DNA of 58,433 nt from contig JASLVM010000006.1 of NCBI GenBank assembly GCA_030741355.1, positions 1 to 58,433 on the forward strand, written 5' to 3'. Shown here in pieces: positions 15,766 to 26,200 of this stretch. The number at the start of each line of letters is the position of its first letter. The stretch's first letter is position 1. The translations under genes and the position numbers were made by a program. Source of the DNA: Candidatus Poseidonia sp. GTDB taxonomy: Archaea; Thermoplasmatota; Poseidoniia; Poseidoniales; Poseidoniaceae. Below the pieces are notes generated by a model that was not told the DNA's origin, searched no databases, and saw only the letters and a list, made by a program, of their open reading frames with translations.

Positions 15766-16653
15766 ATGGCAGAAGAAGAACAGAACCCGTCTCCGGAAGA
15801 GGGTGAAAAACCATTTTTTGCTCTTGATGCCGACGACGTCGCCAACGCTTCTGCGGAATCTTCTCTTCCACCTACCCCCATGGTCATGGGGTCTTTGGGG
15901 GGAGCTACCACGGCCTCGCCAGTGCAGGATGGACAACCCGGGGGGGGTTCAACGCCTCAGTTGTCTGGAGAGGTGATGGCATCTCCGGGTCAACAGATGT
16001 TCACCGTTCCAGGAGTCTATCAGAAAGAGCGATTTCGATGGAGTCAATTCTTCATCGGTTTAGCAGCGCCGTTCGCTGTTTTCATCATCGCGGCCATGAT
16101 TGGAAATGCGGTTGACCCCTCATGGGATGATGCCTATCGATTCGAGGTCATCACGGTTGAAAGTGAAGACGGCGTGAATTTTCAACATCAACTTCAGCCC
16201 GGCCCTGACGAAGTTTTCAGTTATTTCACTACAGAGTTTGAACATGAAGACGGATTTGTTTTCATCACGTGTTGGGGCGAACCATTTGAAGATGAACAGG
16301 AAGACATCGACGTTCAACAACAAATCAATTACAACAATCGCCAAGTTTCCATCGGCCATTATTATCCTGCCAATCAAACCATAGCGTTCACGTTGTCAGA
16401 GGGGTCCTCCGACCGACTTGATTTTGCTATCGAGTACGTGGATTCCGATTTAGAGGATGAAGAAGAGCGTGCTACGACGTACTTCGACACCATGTTTTGT
16501 CTCCTGCCACTTGGCTTCATTGTGGCCACCGGGGCCTCGTTTGTCAAAGGAAACCGGGCGCTTGGCTACGGGCTCCTCACTTCTCTTTTCCTTGGTGTTG
16601 TGGGCGGTCCGCTTCTGTTCCTCCTCATTTTATTGTTCGCTTTCGGGGTGTAG
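15766..16653 (+). CDS. hypothetical membrane protein with acidic N-terminus
   Basis: The 295-residue protein has a disordered-looking N-terminus (about 85 residues rich in Glu, Pro, Gly and Ser), then a membrane segment (FFIGLAAPFAVFIIAAMIG, about residues 92-110), an extracellular-type beta-rich domain of about 120 residues with many Asp/Glu and two Cys, and two further C-terminal membrane segments (MFCLLPLGFIVATGASF; LLTSLFLGVVGGPLLFLLILLF). I do not recognise the family. A GTG-started acetyltransferase begins 2 bases after its stop, indicating co-translation. Confidence 0.7.
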   Translation: MAEEEQNPSPEEGEKPFFALDADDVANASAESSLPPTPMVMGSLGGATTASPVQDGQPGGGSTPQLSGEVMASPGQQMFTVPGVYQKERFRWSQFFIGLAAPFAVFIIAAMIGNAVDPSWDDAYRFEVITVESEDGVNFQHQLQPGPDEVFSYFTTEFEHEDGFVFITCWGEPFEDEQEDIDVQQQINYNNRQVSIGHYYPANQTIAFTLSEGSSDRLDFAIEYVDSDLEDEEERATTYFDTMFCLLPLGFIVATGASFVKGNRALGYGLLTSLFLGVVGGPLLFLLILLFAFGV

Positions 16654-16655
16654 GC

Positions 16656-17177
16656 GTGCCAAGGATTCAGCACGTGCGCGGGATTCCATCGGAGCCCTAT
16701 TTCCGAACCCGATATGCGGTGTTGCGAGAACCGTTGGGGATGCCGCTTGGCAGTGAACGCCTCAGTGACGACGATCAAGCTGTTCATGTTTGGGCGGAAA
16801 TTGACACCGTCATTGCCGCCGTGGGGCGCGCCCACATCATCCCTGGGGATTCGGACGGCTCTGGAGCCGATCACAAAGGACCGGGAGCAGCCCTCATCCC
16901 GCCTTTTGGGCCGCTCGCCGACGCTTCCGCTCAGAGGCCCGCCTTTCAAATCCGGCAGATGGGAACCCTCCCTGAGCATCAACGCCAAGGGCTCGCAGCG
17001 GCTGTGCTCGGGGAACTTGAACGACTCATGTTCACAGAATACGGCTGTAAAACTGGGCTTCTGCAAGCAAGGGAGCATGCCATTCAATTCTACGAATCGC
17101 AGGGCTGGTCGGTCATCGATGAACCGTATGATATCGGGATTATTGGGCCACACAGGTCCATGATGAAGCGATTTTGA
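16656..17177 (+). CDS. GNAT-family N-acetyltransferase
   Basis: A 173-residue protein with the GNAT acetyl-CoA site: the beta-4 strand FQIRQMGTLPEHQRQGLAAAVLGELE carries the pyrophosphate-binding loop (QRQGLA), followed by GLLQAREHAIQFYESQGWSV, the usual ending of this fold. It transfers an acetyl group to an unidentified amine. I chose the GTG at 16656, 2 bases after the preceding stop, because upstream residues in this frame are read from inside the membrane protein gene. N-terminal residues (PRIQHVRGIPSEPYFRTRYAVLR) resemble ElaA-like or PhnO-like start regions only loosely. Confidence 0.82.
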   Translation: MPRIQHVRGIPSEPYFRTRYAVLREPLGMPLGSERLSDDDQAVHVWAEIDTVIAAVGRAHIIPGDSDGSGADHKGPGAALIPPFGPLADASAQRPAFQIRQMGTLPEHQRQGLAAAVLGELERLMFTEYGCKTGLLQAREHAIQFYESQGWSVIDEPYDIGIIGPHRSMMKRF

Positions 17178-17187
17178 ACATCCAAAG

Positions 17188-17255
17188 TATATATCCTCTC
17201 AATCGTTCAAGTTAGCATCGGCAGTTTCCATAAACGCCCATTGAATGTTAAAATG
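17188..17255 (+). promoter_or_regulatory. AT-rich promoter region with two TATA-like boxes
   Basis: TATATATCC at 17188-17196 and TGTTAAAATG at 17246-17255. The second is centred about 28 bases before the ATG at 17279, the leaderless spacing seen elsewhere here. Confidence 0.4.
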
Positions 17256-17278
17256 AACACATAAGACGGAACAAAAAG

Positions 17279-18121
17279 ATGGATTTGCGCCCGAAAGAGG
17301 GAGTAGAGATGAGATCAACACCATACATAAAGACAAAAGAAAATAAAACATCCAGCGCACAGGATAGAAACATGAAAGATTCTCGTTCATCGAGAAGTTA
17401 CGCAAAATCGCAGCCCGATTTTGATTATTACGTAGCGAAAAAATACAATTCCAAATCGGAAAAAGAACGAGATTTGTATTTCCAAAAATTACTCGAAGCG
17501 TTTCGAACGCTTTCCGAAGAAGCCCCAGAAGTCTTTGATTCCATTGCGCCAGAAATGCTTCAGCGAAGCATTTGGTCGTGGAGAGGCGCAGATCCCCTGC
17601 TCTCCAAGAAATTCAACAATTGGCTTCTAGCAGATTATCAATGGACGCCGTTCGACGAAATTTTACCGAAAGAATCGGCGAACCATCGCCCGCTGCAAGT
17701 GCCGCCGCTTGACCCGGAGCATCTCAATGAGGTGCACCATGCTTTGATTGAAGCTCTTCAAGATCGATTCCGAGGAGATCCACACCGATGGGACGCTTCT
17801 CGTCGAGACCAGTTTGTCATTCTCGGCATGATGGCAACCGCCGGCGGTTACGGTGTGCGTCAAGGAAAATTGATCCACAGCCTGGGCATGGGTCTTGCAG
17901 AGAGCGGCGTTCGAGGTGCAAACACGGTTCGAGCAGCTAAAATTGCCCTTTCTCGACTTGCGAAACCTTTCGGCCTGCAACTTTTCGCTCCAGCGGTTGG
18001 CAACGGCCCAGAACGTATTCACATGTTCAGTGATGATGAACTCGCTGAAGTCATCGCTCGCTACGTCTTCAATCACGACGCTTCGATTTTGCTTCCGGCA
18101 ACCAACGTCCCCGGTGTTTAG
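17279..18121 (+). CDS. hypothetical protein, orphan
   Basis: A 280-residue soluble protein with no signal peptide or membrane segment. The first 60 or so residues are polar, Lys/Ser-rich and encoded by unusually AT-rich DNA; the rest is a mixed helical domain with FDYYVAKKYNSKSEKERDLY, PLDPEHLNEVHHALIEAL and a well-formed C-terminal part (FVILGMMATAGGYGVRQGKL, RAAKIALSRLAKPFGLQLFA). The last part could be a helical bundle or winged-helix-like DNA-binding region, but I cannot place it. Alternative in-frame starts are at 17309 (MRSTPY) and 17372 (MKDSRS). I chose 17279 for the TATA-like box spacing. Stand-alone transcription unit between the acetyltransferase and the surface-protein locus. Confidence 0.65.
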   Translation: MDLRPKEGVEMRSTPYIKTKENKTSSAQDRNMKDSRSSRSYAKSQPDFDYYVAKKYNSKSEKERDLYFQKLLEAFRTLSEEAPEVFDSIAPEMLQRSIWSWRGADPLLSKKFNNWLLADYQWTPFDEILPKESANHRPLQVPPLDPEHLNEVHHALIEALQDRFRGDPHRWDASRRDQFVILGMMATAGGYGVRQGKLIHSLGMGLAESGVRGANTVRAAKIALSRLAKPFGLQLFAPAVGNGPERIHMFSDDELAEVIARYVFNHDASILLPATNVPGV

Positions 18122-18174
18122 GCGTCGTTGGCTGGAGAATCAATTCATCGCGCCTTTCATATAGGGTAGGGCCC

Positions 18175-18184
18175 TTGAATAGGG
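18175..18184 (+). promoter_or_regulatory. TATA-like box (TTGAATAGGG)
   Basis: CCCTTGAATAGGG, nearly the same as the CCCTTGAAATAGGG box upstream of the 2700-residue protein gene at 20207-20217. Its predicted transcription start lies near 18205, about 270 bases before the surface-protein ATG. Confidence 0.4.
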
Positions 18185-18227
18185 CAGAGGGAACGCTGGG
18201 TTCCCTATGAACAACCCGTGAAAAACG

Positions 18228-18446
18228 ATGCAAACGGAGGATTTGAACAAGTCAATGTACAAGGAAAATGGAGAGAGGGACAGCGATTCTCCCTCAAGCC
18301 CCCCATCAATTGGAGGCCGACCAACCCTTGTACAAGATTTGGCGACTATTCATCCAATCCGCGAAGCGTTGCATCGATCCCAAACGCCGAAGCCCACCAC
18401 GTGCGCTTTGACATTGGAAAGAGAGAACAGCGGGTTCTCTATGTAA
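18228..18446 (+). CDS. possible small leader ORF, 72 residues
   Basis: An ATG-started frame of 72 codons (MQTEDLNKSMYKENGERDSD, then a Ser/Pro-rich part and IGGRPTLVQDLATIHPIREA) sits between a TTGAATAGGG box and the TSP3 protein gene. It has no recognisable domain. It may be a genuine small protein, a regulatory leader peptide, or chance; an overlapping open frame at 18218-18481 shows that open frames arise easily here. Confidence 0.25.
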   Translation: MQTEDLNKSMYKENGERDSDSPSSPPSIGGRPTLVQDLATIHPIREALHRSQTPKPTTCALTLERENSGFSM

Positions 18447-18477
18447 AACAACCAAAAACAAAGGAAGTGAAAAAAAC

Positions 18478-20022
18478 ATGAAGACGAAAATGATGAGCGT
18501 GCTATTGGCTTTGTTCCTCGCCCTTTCCGCTGTTTCGGCAGCCTCGGGTGATGGATCCGACCCCCTCGACCCCTCAGACGGCGGCGCCGACTGGGACGGC
18601 GATGGTTTGACCAACGCTGAGGAGCAATCCCAAGGCACCAACATGAACAATGCAGACAGCGATGGCGACGGTCTCCCAGACGGATGGGAGGTTTCGAACG
18701 GACTGAACCCCACCAACGGTGGCGATGGAAACGCAGACCCTGACGGAGATGGCTTGACCAACTCCCAAGAGTATGCCTCGGGTACCAACCCGAACAACGC
18801 CGACACCGACGGTGACGGCAAGTCCGACGCAACCGACCAGTTCCCCAACGACCCCAACGACGGTGAGTACTCCGACTCTGACGGTGACGGTATTCCTGAC
18901 GCTTACGACCCAGACTTCCAGGAGTCTGGAGCAGGCGCAGGTAACGGCGACACCGAGGGCGGCGGCGAATCCGACGCTGGAACACCAACTCCTGGACAAG
19001 GTCAGGGACAAGGTCAGGGACAAGGTCAAGGACAAGGTCAAGGACAAGGTCAAGGACAAGGTCAGGGACAAGGTCAAGGCCAAGGTCAACAACAAGGCCA
19101 AGGTCAAGGTCAGCAAGGTCAGCAAGGTCAGCAAGGTCAGCAAGGTCAGCAAGGCCAGCAAGGTCAGCAAGGCCAGCAAGGTCAGCAAGGCCAGCAAGGT
19201 CAGCAAGGCCAGCAAGGTCAACAGCAAGACAACGGCCAAGGTCAACAACAGCAAGGCGGTCAACAAGGCGGCCAGCAAGGTGACCAGACCAGCCAAGACC
19301 AGAACGGTCAGAACCAGAACGGTCAGAACGAGCAACAGCAAGGTCAGACGCAGAACGGACAGCAGGGTCAACAAGGCCAGCAATCCGATCAGCAACAAGG
19401 CCAGCAGCTCGGCAACCAGGACGAGAACGACAACGATGGCGATGGTATCCCGAACGACGTCGACAACGACGACGACAACGACGGTATCCCCGACTCCGTC
19501 GATGATTCACCAATGGATCACGACAATGACGGCACCGACGATTTCGAGGATGATGACGCTGATGGCGACGGCATCGACGACCGCGAGGAAGTGAACGATG
19601 GCGACCCCAACACCAACATCTACGACCACGACAACGACGGCATCTCCGATGCTGTTGACTTGGACATCGACAACGATGGCATTGACAACCGAAATGACAT
19701 TGGCGACATGGGCGAAGACCTGTCCCGAGACCACGACAACGATGGTATGGACGACGCTGAAGACGACGACGATGACAACGACAACATCCTCGATGTTGAC
19801 GAAATCGACGGCGTTGCCGGAAGCTACCGCTACGACCATGACAACGATGGCATTTGGGATCTTACCGACAACGATGACGACAACGACGGTCTTATGGACT
19901 GGTTTGAAGTCAACGATGGCAACGATCTCACGGGTCAATTCGACGCTGACAACGACGGAACCGATGATTACGAGGACGACGACGACGATAACGACGGCAT
20001 CCTCGACATCTACGAACTCTGA
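18478..20022 (+). CDS. secreted TSP3-repeat calcium-binding protein with Gly/Gln linker
   Basis: The 514-residue product has a signal peptide (KTKMMSVLLALFLALSAVSA), then about 110 residues of TSP3/dockerin-like calcium loops (DSDGDGLPDGWEVSNGLNP, DTDGDGKSDATDQFPNDPND). A low-complexity linker follows (about residues 172-315), first GQ dipeptides and then GQQ tripeptides. The C-terminal 200 residues are more calcium loops of the DNDGDGIPNDVDNDDDNDG type. There is no membrane segment or PGF-CTERM tail, so it is probably released or held by another protein. Calcium should rigidify both repeat blocks. The next gene encodes a 2700-residue membrane protein with the same repeat type, a plausible anchor. 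The A-rich sequence before the ATG includes GGAAGTG as a possible ribosome-binding site. Confidence 0.85.
   Translation: MKTKMMSVLLALFLALSAVSAASGDGSDPLDPSDGGADWDGDGLTNAEEQSQGTNMNNADSDGDGLPDGWEVSNGLNPTNGGDGNADPDGDGLTNSQEYASGTNPNNADTDGDGKSDATDQFPNDPNDGEYSDSDGDGIPDAYDPDFQESGAGAGNGDTEGGGESDAGTPTPGQGQGQGQGQGQGQGQGQGQGQGQGQGQGQGQQQGQGQGQQGQQGQQGQQGQQGQQGQQGQQGQQGQQGQQGQQGQQQDNGQGQQQQGGQQGGQQGDQTSQDQNGQNQNGQNEQQQGQTQNGQQGQQGQQSDQQQGQQLGNQDENDNDGDGIPNDVDNDDDNDGIPDSVDDSPMDHDNDGTDDFEDDDADGDGIDDREEVNDGDPNTNIYDHDNDGISDAVDLDIDNDGIDNRNDIGDMGEDLSRDHDNDGMDDAEDDDDDNDNILDVDEIDGVAGSYRYDHDNDGIWDLTDNDDDNDGLMDWFEVNDGNDLTGQFDADNDGTDDYEDDDDDNDGILDIYEL
18993..19225 (+). repeat. tandem Gly/Gln-coding repeats (6-bp then 9-bp units)
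   Basis: A 6-base unit (GGACAAGGTCAG-like, encoding GQ) runs from 18993 and changes after about 100 bases into a 9-base unit GGTCAGCAA (encoding GQQ) repeated about a dozen times. Third-base variation is low in the 9-base block, so it may vary in copy number between strains. Confidence 0.85.
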
Positions 20023-20206
20023 AGTTGACGCACCGACTGTCAAAGAACCGTCTCTGACGGGTACAACAGGCGCTCCGGGGCCAAGGCCTCGGAGTGCCTC
20101 CTTTTCCTCCTCCTCCCTTTCATTGTAAATCGAAGGGTATCGACGTTCTTTCGTGTTGATACGCAGAGTGTTCTGTGATACGCAACCGCACAATCGCGCC
20201 AAGCCC

Positions 20207-20217
20207 TTGAAATAGGG
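20207..20217 (+). promoter_or_regulatory. TATA-like box (TTGAAATAGGG) for the 2700-residue protein gene
   Basis: CCCTTGAAATAGGG, palindromic at its ends, centred about 40 bases before ATG 20252. A GAGGTG ribosome-binding site lies between, so a short leader is predicted. Confidence 0.5.
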
Positions 20218-20251
20218 TATTTTGGTGGAGAGGTGATTACGAGGTGCCCGC

Positions 20252-23200
20252 ATGCTGTCAAAACAACACACTCAAAAAATCGAAGAGCGACAACAACTCT
20301 CCATGGCCATTATCATCGTGTTTTTGATGCTGGCCAGCAGCCTCCTCGCCATTGTCCAGACCGTTCACGACGGACCAGAAGCCACCAAAGCGACTCAACT
20401 TGTTGACGGCGGGAGCCTCGGCATGACCCCCATCCAATCCACGGACCAAGGCGGCCAAGGTGGATGGGACGGCGTCCACGACAGTCATTATGACATGGCT
20501 CACGAAGCCCTGAGGGACCTCATGTGGTCGGACCCAGGCGTTTCCGCTGGTGTCATCGTTGACCTTTCCGTTCTCGAAGCTGCCATCCCCTCGTATTCCA
20601 CCTTCCTCGAAGAAACCCGGGCCGGCGACCACGACAACGACGGTATCGACGACCTTGCCGACCTCGACGACGATAACGATGGCATCTACGACTTGCTTGA
20701 GCGATTCGACGGATGTTACGGAACCGACCCATACGACCACGACAACGATGGCATTCTCGATGTTGATGATTGGGACGATGACAACGACGGCATCCTCGAA
20801 GGGCCCATTGATTACGCCGCTCTTGAGGCGCAGGGCCTTGACCCACGAAACGTGTCCACCGACCGCTACCTCGACCCGACCATCGACCACCCTCACCCCG
20901 ACATCGGGGCCATTGGCAACTTCTACCTCGCGGACCAGAACCCCATGGACCACGACAACGATGGCGTGACCGACGAAGACAATGACGGTGCAGGCCCCGG
21001 CCGGTACGATGAGGACGACGACAACGACGGCCGGATCGACCAATTCACGTGGCCTTGCGATTTGGATTCGGACGGAATTTCGGACTACTTCGACGCCGAT
21101 GACGACAACGACGGCGTTCTTGACGTTGAGGACGCCCACCCCTACGACGCCAGCATCACCACTCAAATGTCTACGACGGCTTCTCTCTACGATGCCTCCC
21201 GACTTTGGACGTTCAACGAATACCGCCAATACTCTGGCGGCGTTGATTATGTTGACTGGGAGCGTAACAGAGTAAACGCTCAGGGCGCTACAGCCTCGGG
21301 CTTCTTCGGCGGCCTCGATGACCTCATCGAATTGAGTGACTCCCATGGCACTCCTGCTTTCATCAACATTGTTGACGGCGACCTCGATGGTGACGGCTCC
21401 CCCAACTTCCTCGACCCGGACAACGACAACGACGGTACGCCGGATTCGGCTGACACCGACGATGACAACGACGGCATTCTTGACATGGTTGACCCCGACG
21501 ATGACAACGACGGCATCCCCGATACGTGCGTTGAAATTGACACCAACGGCGACCAGACCAGCGATTACACCGGGCTTCAGAACGGGGCTGTGACAGGATT
21601 CACCATCTCGACGGGTGGCGCGAACTACAACAGCGGCACCGATGTTGCGACGGCGAACGCAGGGAGCACTGGAACCGGGTTGACCGTTGACATCACGACC
21701 ACGGCAGGCGCCATCACGAACGCCGTCATCAACCGGGCAGGTTCCGGATACAGCGTCGGCGACATCGTGACCGTCAACGGTGGCGATTCCAAGGGCAACT
21801 TGACCATCACGAGTGTTTCGACCGCTATTTTCGAACTTCCGGGTGGAGACGGTGATGGCGACGGGCAAATCGATTGTGAAATCGATTATGACGGCGATCT
21901 CGACGACGATATTCGTCGGCCGTTTGACCAGAACTACAACGGCATCTACGACTGGCTCGACACCGACATGGGTGGAACGACCTCCCCCGACAATCTCGGC
22001 AACTTTGCCGTTGGTGGCGCTGACATCCCGTACGATTTGGACAACGATAACATCGAGAACGAAAACGACTCGTTCCCGCTGAACACCGCGGCGGAAGTTT
22101 CCACTTGGAACTGCCCTACGCAAGCCAACCCCAACCCCACCAACCCCGACCCACGATGTCAAACCCGCCGCGCCTCTTTCTCACAATTCAACGATTGGGA
22201 CGGCGACGGTATCAGCAACTGGGACGATGTTGACGACGACAACGACGGCATCATCGACGTCTTGGACATCGACTGGGACTGTGACCTCGATAACGACAAC
22301 GACCTCCACCAAATCAACGGTGGGTTGTACCGGGACGATGGGCCCAATGATGTGGATTCTGACGTGGACGGAGACGGCCTTGAGAACAGCATTGACTGGG
22401 ACGACGACAACGACGGCATCGCCGACCTCTTCGACCCCGATGACGGAAATTGCGGCATCGTTGATTTCGACGCCACCGACGCCTTCGGCACACCTTACTA
22501 TCCTGTGAACGACGGTGGCGCCCTCGATGGGTCCAGCGACAGTCAACTCTACGATACCAACTCCACCGACCACTGGAACTTGGTGTTCCAGCACTACCCC
22601 TTCGCCGATGTGGTCCTCAACTACAACGGCTACGACTCAACCACCAACCCTCCCACACCAGGTATCGTGCCTGAATTCTACTGGTTCCTCTTCGCTCGTT
22701 GGTCGCCCTACAACGGCGGTAACGACTGGGATATTGATTCGGATGGTGATTCCCTCATCAACGGCTTGGACATCGATCAAGACGCCGACGGGATGCCCGA
22801 TTGGTGGGACCAAGACGAAGGAAACGACGGTGTTTTGGATGTTGAGGACGTCAAGATGGGCGGTTCATTCGACCTTTCAACCTGCGGTTGGACGGCAGGA
22901 AACCTCGGGCAAGGCTTTGTTTGCGGCTACGCCTATGCGCTCGCATACAAGATGCCGCTCAACGGCGTCAACGCTCAGTTTGGTGCTCCTTACTCCACCC
23001 GGCCAGACGCTGCCTTTGACCAAGGCGCCACCGCCGGAGGTCCGTCAGGCAATTGGAGCTGCACTCCGGTTGAAGGCATCGGCTGCTGGCACTACGACTT
23101 CGGTGGCGACGGCACCATTGACTCTGCCATCACCTACACTCAGATGACCGATAACCGAGACGCATTCAACTCCTGGATTGGTTTGACCACTGGCATCTGG

Positions 23201-26200
23201 CAGTGGAACAGTGACAACGGCCCCGAAGCCGACTTCCCCGATGAATTGGGAGCCGACCTCCTGAAGAACGATGTCGATGGAGACGTTGACGGTGACTTCA
23301 CCAACTCCACCATCGATTTGGACGATGATTACGACTCCATCTTCGACTGGTTTGACGTGGATGACGACAACGACGGTGTATGGGATTACTTTGAGGTTGA
23401 CAGTAACTTCGACCTCGACGACGACACCGGCCAAAACAACGGGAACTTCTTCTCCGGGTCCAACTGCGATGACAACGACGATGACGGAAACGACGCAGAC
23501 GCCGATGACGACGGCTTCTACCAAGCGGTTTGGGACCAAGGAATCATGTCCCAAGGCCTTCGCCAACCAACCCTCTATGACGTTGACAACGACAACGACG
23601 CCATCCCTGACGGGGAAGATCCCGACGACGATAACGACGGTCGTTTGGATGTTGACCAAGAACGCCTCCCCGGTTGTTTCTGGGGCGAAGAACAGTCCAC
23701 ATGGGACAACGACAACGACGGTATCGTGAACTGGGCTGATGATGACTGGGACGGCGATGGCTTGACCAACGCTGCTGAACTTCTTGTGAGCATCACGGCG
23801 CCGTTTGACCACGACAACGATGGCGTCCGCGACGACCTTGACGAAGACGACGATGAAGATGGCATGCACGACGAAGACGAAGTGTTGCTTTGGCCCACTC
23901 GCTTCGACCGCAATTCCACCAACCCGTGGGACCACGACGACTTTGGCGACGGGGAAGCGCTTGCGAACCCGCTCGATGACTCGACGGGACCGGACGCTAT
24001 CGACAACGATGACGACAACGATACTCGAATCGACGTGGACTTTGACCAAACGGAGGACACCGAATTGACCTCTGACTGGGACAGCGACAACGACGGCATC
24101 TTGGACGCAGACGACAAGGCACCCACCTACATCACGCTCAATCTCCCCGATAACCTGTGGCTTGACGCACAAAGCCCAACCATCTTTGCCGGGCATGTTG
24201 ACTGGTTGAACCCGGTTACCGGCGTGGTTGAAGCGGCACCGCAACTTCCGGTTCAGGTGCACATCGAATGGGCGGACAACCAAACCACGGCTGTTGAAAC
24301 GATTGACGTCTTGACCAACGCAGCTGGAAACTTCAGCGTCGGACAATTCCTCTATCCCGAAGATTTGACGGTGGGCGATAACACGACTTACCGCGTCTAC
24401 GCAGAAGTGACGGAGATGTTCCTGTTCAACGGAAACGAGTCGCAGTCCTACTATGTCGGTGCTGAGGCCAACATGACCGTCGATTACTCGGCGTGGACCT
24501 ACTTCCGCAGCGATGAGCAACCGTTCTGGCTTGACTTCAAGGCCCACTATGCCGCTGACTGGGACCGAGGATTGTTTGACAACCGAATCAAGAACTCCCC
24601 CATCACCTTCTCCATCTTCGGTGGACTGTTTGGCAACCTAACCGCCCCCACCAACTTCACCGGTTTGGGTAACAACGGCTACCGAACGGACGCTTCCGGA
24701 TGGGCTTCACTCACCTTCGTTCAGGACTTGGGTATCGCTGGCACATGGAAGCAAGTGCAGTGGAATTCCACCGCCGACAACGGCGTTGGCCAAATCCCGG
24801 GTGGCTACGAAGAAATCGGATGGAACGATTTGACCAAGCAGCATGACGTGGTCCTCGACGGCGACGGCAACCCGTTGCGGTACAATTACACCAACACGAG
24901 TCTACCCGCAGGCGACATCGAAATCATTGCGCGTGTTTCACCCGAATTGGCGAACGAATGGCCGTTCCCGTTCCTGAATGGCGACGAGGCTGAACCGTTC
25001 TCTGTTCGCATCATGCACCGCATGAACATCGAGGGAACGCTGATCGTTGATGGCCTGAGCCCGATTTACTACTACGACTCCACCGTCAACAACGGTGACG
25101 GAACCTTTGGCGACTGGTCGACTCTGTTCCATCAGCCTGCACTGACCGCAGCCGGTGTCAACTACAACGATGTGGCCGCCTTCAAACCGTATCCAAAATC
25201 ATGGGACGGTACGCCAGAAGGTTTGACCGGTCAAGCAGCAGCTCTCCGACCGTTCCTCACTGGAAACGGCAGCCACTGGTTCATCGCTTTGGTGAACGGC
25301 GGCGACAGCAACCTGCCGCCTTGTGGACCTGTGGACCGAACGGACCCCAACAGCCCTGTTCGCTGTGAGATTGTCCCCGAAATGAACACGGGCGAATCTC
25401 TCCAAGTCGTTGGAAAGGTCACCAACCGCACCAACGAACCGTGGGACCAAGACCCGATCGCTCTGCAAGTTGACGTTGACAAGAACGGCCAATTCCTCGG
25501 CGCTGGTGAGACGGCTTACACGCAACGCCCCATCATGAAGGACGGCGATGCAGCCTACGATTACAACTGGTCTTGGTTCAGCCAATACGGTGCTGGAACC
25601 TACGGGCTCCGTGTCGACTTCACCAACTCTGCCTACTACTTCACCGGCAACTCATCGACGTTGGCTCCAACGGGTGCGTACATCAACGTCACCGTGGTCG
25701 GTACCACCGACTTCCAGACAACCTCGTTGCCTCGCCTTTACAGGAACACCAACACCACCATTCAGGCGAAGTTGGTTGACAATTCACTTCAACCGGTTCG
25801 AAACGCTCCGGTCAACTACACCTGGTCCTTTGACGGACGCACGGGCGTGAACTTCACAGACAACAACGGTTTCTTCGAAATTCCGTTCAATGTTTCCGCC
25901 ACCGACGACCTTGGCAACTTCACCTTGCAGTTCGAATACTCCGGAACATCACTCCTCAAAGGAACCTCAGTGAGTCAGTCGGTCTGGGTCGTATCTCGGA
26001 CCTACATGCAGGTGATTTCAACCGAAGACAACCTGCGGCGTTCGGGTGATAAATGGGATTTCACCGCTCAAGTATCGGACGATAACAAGACGAGTATACG
26101 GGATTCAGGAGGCACAGCGCTTTCAGGTTCCGAAACGCCTTACGGCGGTTTGGTTGATGTCATCTTCGAAGGCACGGACTTCCAAGGCACGTTGCACCGA

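Larger units (their letters stand above)
18122..18477 (+). other. 356-base intergenic leader upstream of the TSP3 surface-protein gene
   Basis: This long gap holds two promoter-like boxes near its left end (TTTCATATAGGG at 18155-18166; TTGAATAGGG at 18175-18184), a GGG-CCC-rich stretch at 18160-18205 that could fold, a possible 72-codon frame at 18228-18446, and an A-rich run ending in GGAAGTG just before the ATG at 18478. The distance from the boxes to 18478 implies a long 5-prime untranslated region or a small upstream gene. Confidence 0.45.

Noticed and set aside
18993-19225. Possible CRISPR or non-coding satellite
   Set aside because: The 6- and 9-base units keep the reading frame of a secreted protein and have no spacers.
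18350-24547. Long minus-strand frames opposite the TSP3 genes, up to 634 codons (for example 20258-22162 and 23045-24547)
   Set aside because: They are Val/Ile-rich mirrors of Asp/Asn-rich calcium repeats and lack any recognisable domain or start context.
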